Assembly: GCA_028678715.1 (NCBI GenBank) | Contig: JAJRCY010000032.1 | Span: 1-8,422, forward strand | Source of the DNA: Methanomicrobiales archaeon | Lineage (GTDB): Archaea; Halobacteriota; Methanomicrobia; Methanomicrobiales; JACTUA01 | Direction: 5' to 3' | Length of the DNA stretch: 8,422 bases | Part shown: in pieces, positions 6,427 through 8,422 of the stretch | Layout of the letters: each line of letters starts with the position of its first letter | Position numbering within the stretch: the first letter of the stretch is position 1 | Made by a program: the position numbers and the translations under genes | Notes under the pieces: generated by a model | Databases searched by the model: none | What the model was told of the DNA's origin: nothing | Seen by the model: only the letters and a program-made list of their open reading frames with translations

Positions 6427-7400
6427 GTGTCCCTCCCCGGCGTGAGATCGCAGCCGGTGCATGCGGTGCACATGGTACGCACCCGCCGCGGGTCCAGGCC
6501 GGAGTCCCGGAGGGCCTGCTCCTGGATCCCCAGCAGCCGGAGGAGCCGGTCTGCTGTCGGGCGGGACCACCCGGCCAGCTCGGCCGCCGGTGAAAGGGGC
6601 CGCAGCACGGGGATCACGCCGGCCCGCGTGAGGTCGTTGATGCACCTCGCCATCTCCCCGTCCGACTCTCCCAGGCCGACGATCACGTTGGAGCATACGG
6701 CCCCCTCCCCAAAGAGCTCGACCGACCGGCGGAGTGCCCGCCACATGAGATCGTAGTCCAGGCCAGGGCACATCCGGGCAAAGAGGGCGGGGGTTGCCGC
6801 CTCCAGGTTCCACTTCACCTCTGCCACCCCGAGGTCGTGGAGGAGGTCGGGTGTCCGGAGCGTCGGATAGACAGAGACGCCCACCGGTTTCCCGAGGGGC
6901 ACGACCCGCCGCACCACGTCCAGCACCTGCTTCTCTTCCTGGTCGAGGGATTCCGCCACGCCCGAGGTGATCGACACCGCATCCACGCGATCCAGCACGC
7001 CCTTCACCTTTTCCAGCACCTCCTCGGGGCACTTGACGCGCCCGTGGAGCCGGGGCACCGTGCAGTAGCGGCAGGAGAAGATGCACCGCTCTGAAAGGGT
7101 GATGTACGCCTGCCGGGGGCAGTGGAGACCCGGGTTCTCCAGCACTCCCCGCAGGGGTTCACGGCCATGCCCTCCCGATACGATCACGGCCTTCCCGGCC
7201 CCCTCGTGATGCAGCAGGAGCGGGCTCGCCGGATCCACCGAGAGCCGTACCCGCCGGCCGCCCACGGAGAAGAAGACCGATCCCTCCCCGCCGGCGGTCG
7301 GGCCCGCCGTGGAGCGGGAGATGTACGCCCGGCAGTCCTCCCCCTTCAGCGCCACACGGCCCACCGCCAGCAGTTCCGCTTTCACCCGTTTCCATTCCAT
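6423..7400 (-). CDS. Radical SAM protein with extra C-terminal CxxCxxC
   Basis: A 325-aa radical SAM protein of unknown function. The SAM-cluster motif CIFSCRYC gives C106, C110 and C113 (CxxxCxxC). Downstream are segments typical of the family barrel: SITSGVAES (143-151), VKWNLEAATPALF (195-207) and NVIVGLGESDGEM (238-250). The first about 95 residues form an N-terminal region rich in beta-like sequence. The C-terminus has a second triad, C311, C314 and C317 in MCTACTGCDL, which could bind an auxiliary Fe-S cluster. The layout is loosely like biotin-synthase/HmdB-type proteins, but HmdB has a different cysteine spacing, and this is not the Mcr arginine methylase Mmp10. It overlaps marker 11 by 19 nt and the TPP gene by 4 nt, which points to a shared pathway. 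Start ATG 7400-7398 has GGAGG (7415-7411) 10 nt upstream. The reaction is unknown; sulfur or radical chemistry in coenzyme B synthesis is a hypothesis. Confidence 0.9.
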   Translation of the reverse strand: MEWKRVKAELLAVGRVALKGEDCRAYISRSTAGPTAGGEGSVFFSVGGRRVRLSVDPASPLLLHHEGAGKAVIVSGGHGREPLRGVLENPGLHCPRQAYITLSERCIFSCRYCTVPRLHGRVKCPEEVLEKVKGVLDRVDAVSITSGVAESLDQEEKQVLDVVRRVVPLGKPVGVSVYPTLRTPDLLHDLGVAEVKWNLEAATPALFARMCPGLDYDLMWRALRRSVELFGEGAVCSNVIVGLGESDGEMARCINDLTRAGVIPVLRPLSPAAELAGWSRPTADRLLRLLGIQEQALRDSGLDPRRVRTMCTACTGCDLTPGRDT

Positions 7401-8275
7401 GGCTCAATCGCCTCCGTATACCGTGTGGAGAAGGGAATGGCCGCCACCGCCCCCATGAGGCCCCGACCCTTCATGATCGCCTGCATCCTCCCGTCCAGCA
7501 CCCCTCCCAGCTCTTCGGATGAGACCTGCTCCCGCTGGACCTTCCGGCCGAAGGGAAGGAGGTGGGAGGGATCAAAGCCCCGGTAGACAGCCATCCCCGT
7601 CTCCTTCGACAGGGTGTACCGTTCCAGCAGGTCCCGGTAGCCGGCCACCAGCCCCCCGGGGTCGGACGTGGCAAACTCGCAGACCGTGGCCACGCAGTTC
7701 TTGGTCCGGAACGGCACCGGGAAGAGCTGGACGATCGTGTGGGAGAGGTACCGGCTCCGGTCGTCCTCCACCGTTCGGGCAATGTTGTGGGCCAGCGTCC
7801 AGGTGGCCCCTTCCTCCTGGGTGTCGGTGTCATCGATGCCGATGAGCACCCGCTCCCTCCGGGGGAGCCAGACGGTGGACCCGGCCACCTTTCCCCCTCC
7901 CGAAGGATCAGTCTCGCATCGCAGCACGCCCTTTGCCGTTGACCGGCAGATGGAGGCCCCCACACCTCCCCCGCCGAGACCCAGGTAGGAGATGGCGATC
8001 TCATCCTTCTCCACCGTGACACCGGTGATCCCGGCCGCGAACGTGGACCCCTGGAGCGGGAGCTCCACCTTCCCGGGCCGGAGCAGGTACCGCATGGTCG
8101 CTCCGACCACCCGGGCAGACTCCACAAGAGGACTCTTAGTATAGTGGTGCCGGGCCCACATGGCCCCGCCCGTGCAGTCAAAGAACTCCACCAGCTCCAC
8201 CCGGCGTCCCTCCAGGTCCGAGAGGGCCACAATCTCGGGGTAGTGGATGACGTAGGGATCGGCGATCTTGGGCAT
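7382..8275 (-). CDS. Methanogenesis marker protein 11 (TiaS-like kinase signature)
   Basis: A 297-aa protein matching, from memory, the methanogenesis marker protein 11 family, which is found in methanogens and has no assigned function. The N-terminal part (1-140) includes DPYVIHYPEIVALSDLEGR, FFDCTGGAMWARHHYTKSPL and a glycine-rich GLGGGGVGASICRSTAKG (99-116). The C-terminal half starts with VLIGIDDTDTQEEGATW (143-159), the acidic signature of the ATP-dependent kinase domain of TiaS (tRNA-Ile2 agmatinylcytidine synthetase), followed by a TiaS-like PVPFRTKNCVA (187-197) and GLMGAVAAI (272-280). It lacks the rest of TiaS, so it is not the tRNA enzyme. Start: ATG 8275-8273 fits the family N-terminus; a GTG at 8365 would add 30 residues read through the AT-rich promoter-like DNA and is rejected. 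No clear Shine-Dalgarno precedes 8275, so the mRNA may have a short or no leader. It is the first gene of the operon. Confidence 0.85.
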   Translation of the reverse strand: MPKIADPYVIHYPEIVALSDLEGRRVELVEFFDCTGGAMWARHHYTKSPLVESARVVGATMRYLLRPGKVELPLQGSTFAAGITGVTVEKDEIAISYLGLGGGGVGASICRSTAKGVLRCETDPSGGGKVAGSTVWLPRRERVLIGIDDTDTQEEGATWTLAHNIARTVEDDRSRYLSHTIVQLFPVPFRTKNCVATVCEFATSDPGGLVAGYRDLLERYTLSKETGMAVYRGFDPSHLLPFGRKVQREQVSSEELGGVLDGRMQAIMKGRGLMGAVAAIPFSTRYTEAIEPWNGNG

Positions 8276-8345
8276 GGGAATATCTCTGGAGGGAAGTTTT
8301 GTCGCCGAAAATATCGTTAACGAACTCTTCGGTATTAAAGGTATG
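8276..8345 (-). promoter_or_regulatory. Probable operon promoter region
   Basis: This stretch is clearly more AT-rich than the rest of the window. On the minus strand it holds two TATA-like elements: CTTTAATACC (8340-8331) and ACGATATTTT (8316-8307). A start of transcription about 25 nt downstream would fall near 8310 or near 8286, giving a leader of about 35 or about 11 nt before the marker 11 ATG at 8275. No convincing purine-rich BRE is visible next to either box. It is the only promoter-like region seen ahead of the eight-gene operon. Confidence 0.45.
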
Positions 8346-8370
8346 GAATGGTCTTCATGGGGCACCTATG

Positions 8371-8389
8371 ATCGGTGAGGAATACCGAT
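8371..8389. repeat. Inverted repeat ATCGGT-N7-ACCGAT
   Basis: ATCGGT (8371-8376) and ACCGAT (8384-8389) form a perfect 6-bp dyad around GAGGAAT. It spans the ribosome site and touches the ATG at 8388 of the possible rightward gene. A second, longer-range pair, CGGTATT (8330-8336) and AATACCG (8381-8387), links it to the promoter region. It could be an operator or an RNA hairpin masking the ribosome site; chance is possible. Confidence 0.4.
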
Positions 8390-8422
8390 GAAGGGGCTAT
8401 CCTCATGGGGGTGGGACCGGGA
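8388..8422 (+). CDS. Possible start of a divergent gene (11 codons, runs off right edge)
   Basis: ATG 8388-8390 opens a frame with no stop to the window edge (MKGLSSWGWDR). GGTGAGG (8374-8380) is a well-placed ribosome site 7 nt upstream, and the AT-rich DNA at 8307-8340 could serve as a promoter in this direction too. Eleven codons are too few to identify a product or to be sure that the frame is real. Confidence 0.3.
   Translation, partial: MKGLSSWGWDR

Noticed and set aside
6427..7086. In-frame upstream extension of the TPP enzyme to 645 aa
   Set aside because: The extension overlaps the radical SAM gene in another frame and shows no domain. The ATG at 6426 has a strong ribosome site and the family N-terminus begins there.
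6423..7400. Methanogenesis marker 10 (Mcr arginine methylase) or HmdB
   Set aside because: The N-terminus and cysteine layout do not match Mmp10, and HmdB has a different SAM-cluster cysteine spacing. No hmd genes are nearby.
8276..8365. GTG start at 8365 for marker 11
   Set aside because: The added 30 residues would be read through the AT-rich promoter-like stretch and show no family-like sequence.
1..8422. tRNA, rRNA, CRISPR, transposon or integration site
   Set aside because: No cloverleaf-like sequence, regularly spaced repeats, transposase motifs or terminal inverted repeats were seen in reading the window.

Overview
The window is GC-rich archaeal DNA and almost certainly comes from a methanogen. 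It carries a methanogenesis-marker gene and a homoaconitase/homocitrate-type chain-elongation gene set. High GC and the combination of genes suggest a Methanomicrobiales-like lineage (Methanoculleus/Methanofollis type); that placement is inference. Shine-Dalgarno sites (GGAGG/GGTGA) precede most starts.

Layout, all on the minus strand and read right to left. A divergent intergenic region with AT-rich promoter-like sequence (about 8276-8387) comes first. It is followed by seven tightly packed genes: methanogenesis marker protein 11 (8275-7382), a radical SAM protein (7400-6423), a short IorA-like thiamine-diphosphate enzyme (6426-5149), homocitrate synthase AksA (5177-4050), homoaconitase large subunit AksD (4045-2825), homoaconitase small subunit AksE (2835-2365), an unrecognised cysteine-rich protein (2368-1547) and finally the dehydrogenase AksF (1575-610), making eight genes with AksF. 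Six of the seven junctions overlap by 4-29 nt and the seventh has a 4-nt gap, so this reads as one operon. An oligo-T tract follows AksF. A separate HEPN-domain gene (413 to the left edge) is cut off by the window start. A few codons of a possible rightward gene begin at 8388.

AksA, AksD, AksE and AksF together extend 2-oxoglutarate stepwise to 2-oxosuberate, the precursor of the 7-mercaptoheptanoyl arm of coenzyme B. AksE carries the YLRT loop associated with homoaconitase rather than isopropylmalate isomerase, which argues against a leucine operon. As far as I know, the later steps of coenzyme B synthesis (decarboxylation of 2-oxosuberate, thiol formation, joining to threonine and phosphorylation) lack well-established genes.

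The most interesting feature is that four non-Aks genes are locked into the same operon: a TPP enzyme stripped of its ferredoxin domain (a natural candidate for the decarboxylase), a radical SAM protein with an extra C-terminal CxxCxxC, a 12-cysteine unknown, and a methanogen-only protein with a TiaS-like ATP-dependent kinase signature. I propose that the locus is an extended coenzyme B biosynthesis operon containing candidates for those steps. No tRNA, rRNA, CRISPR array, insertion sequence or prophage gene was seen.
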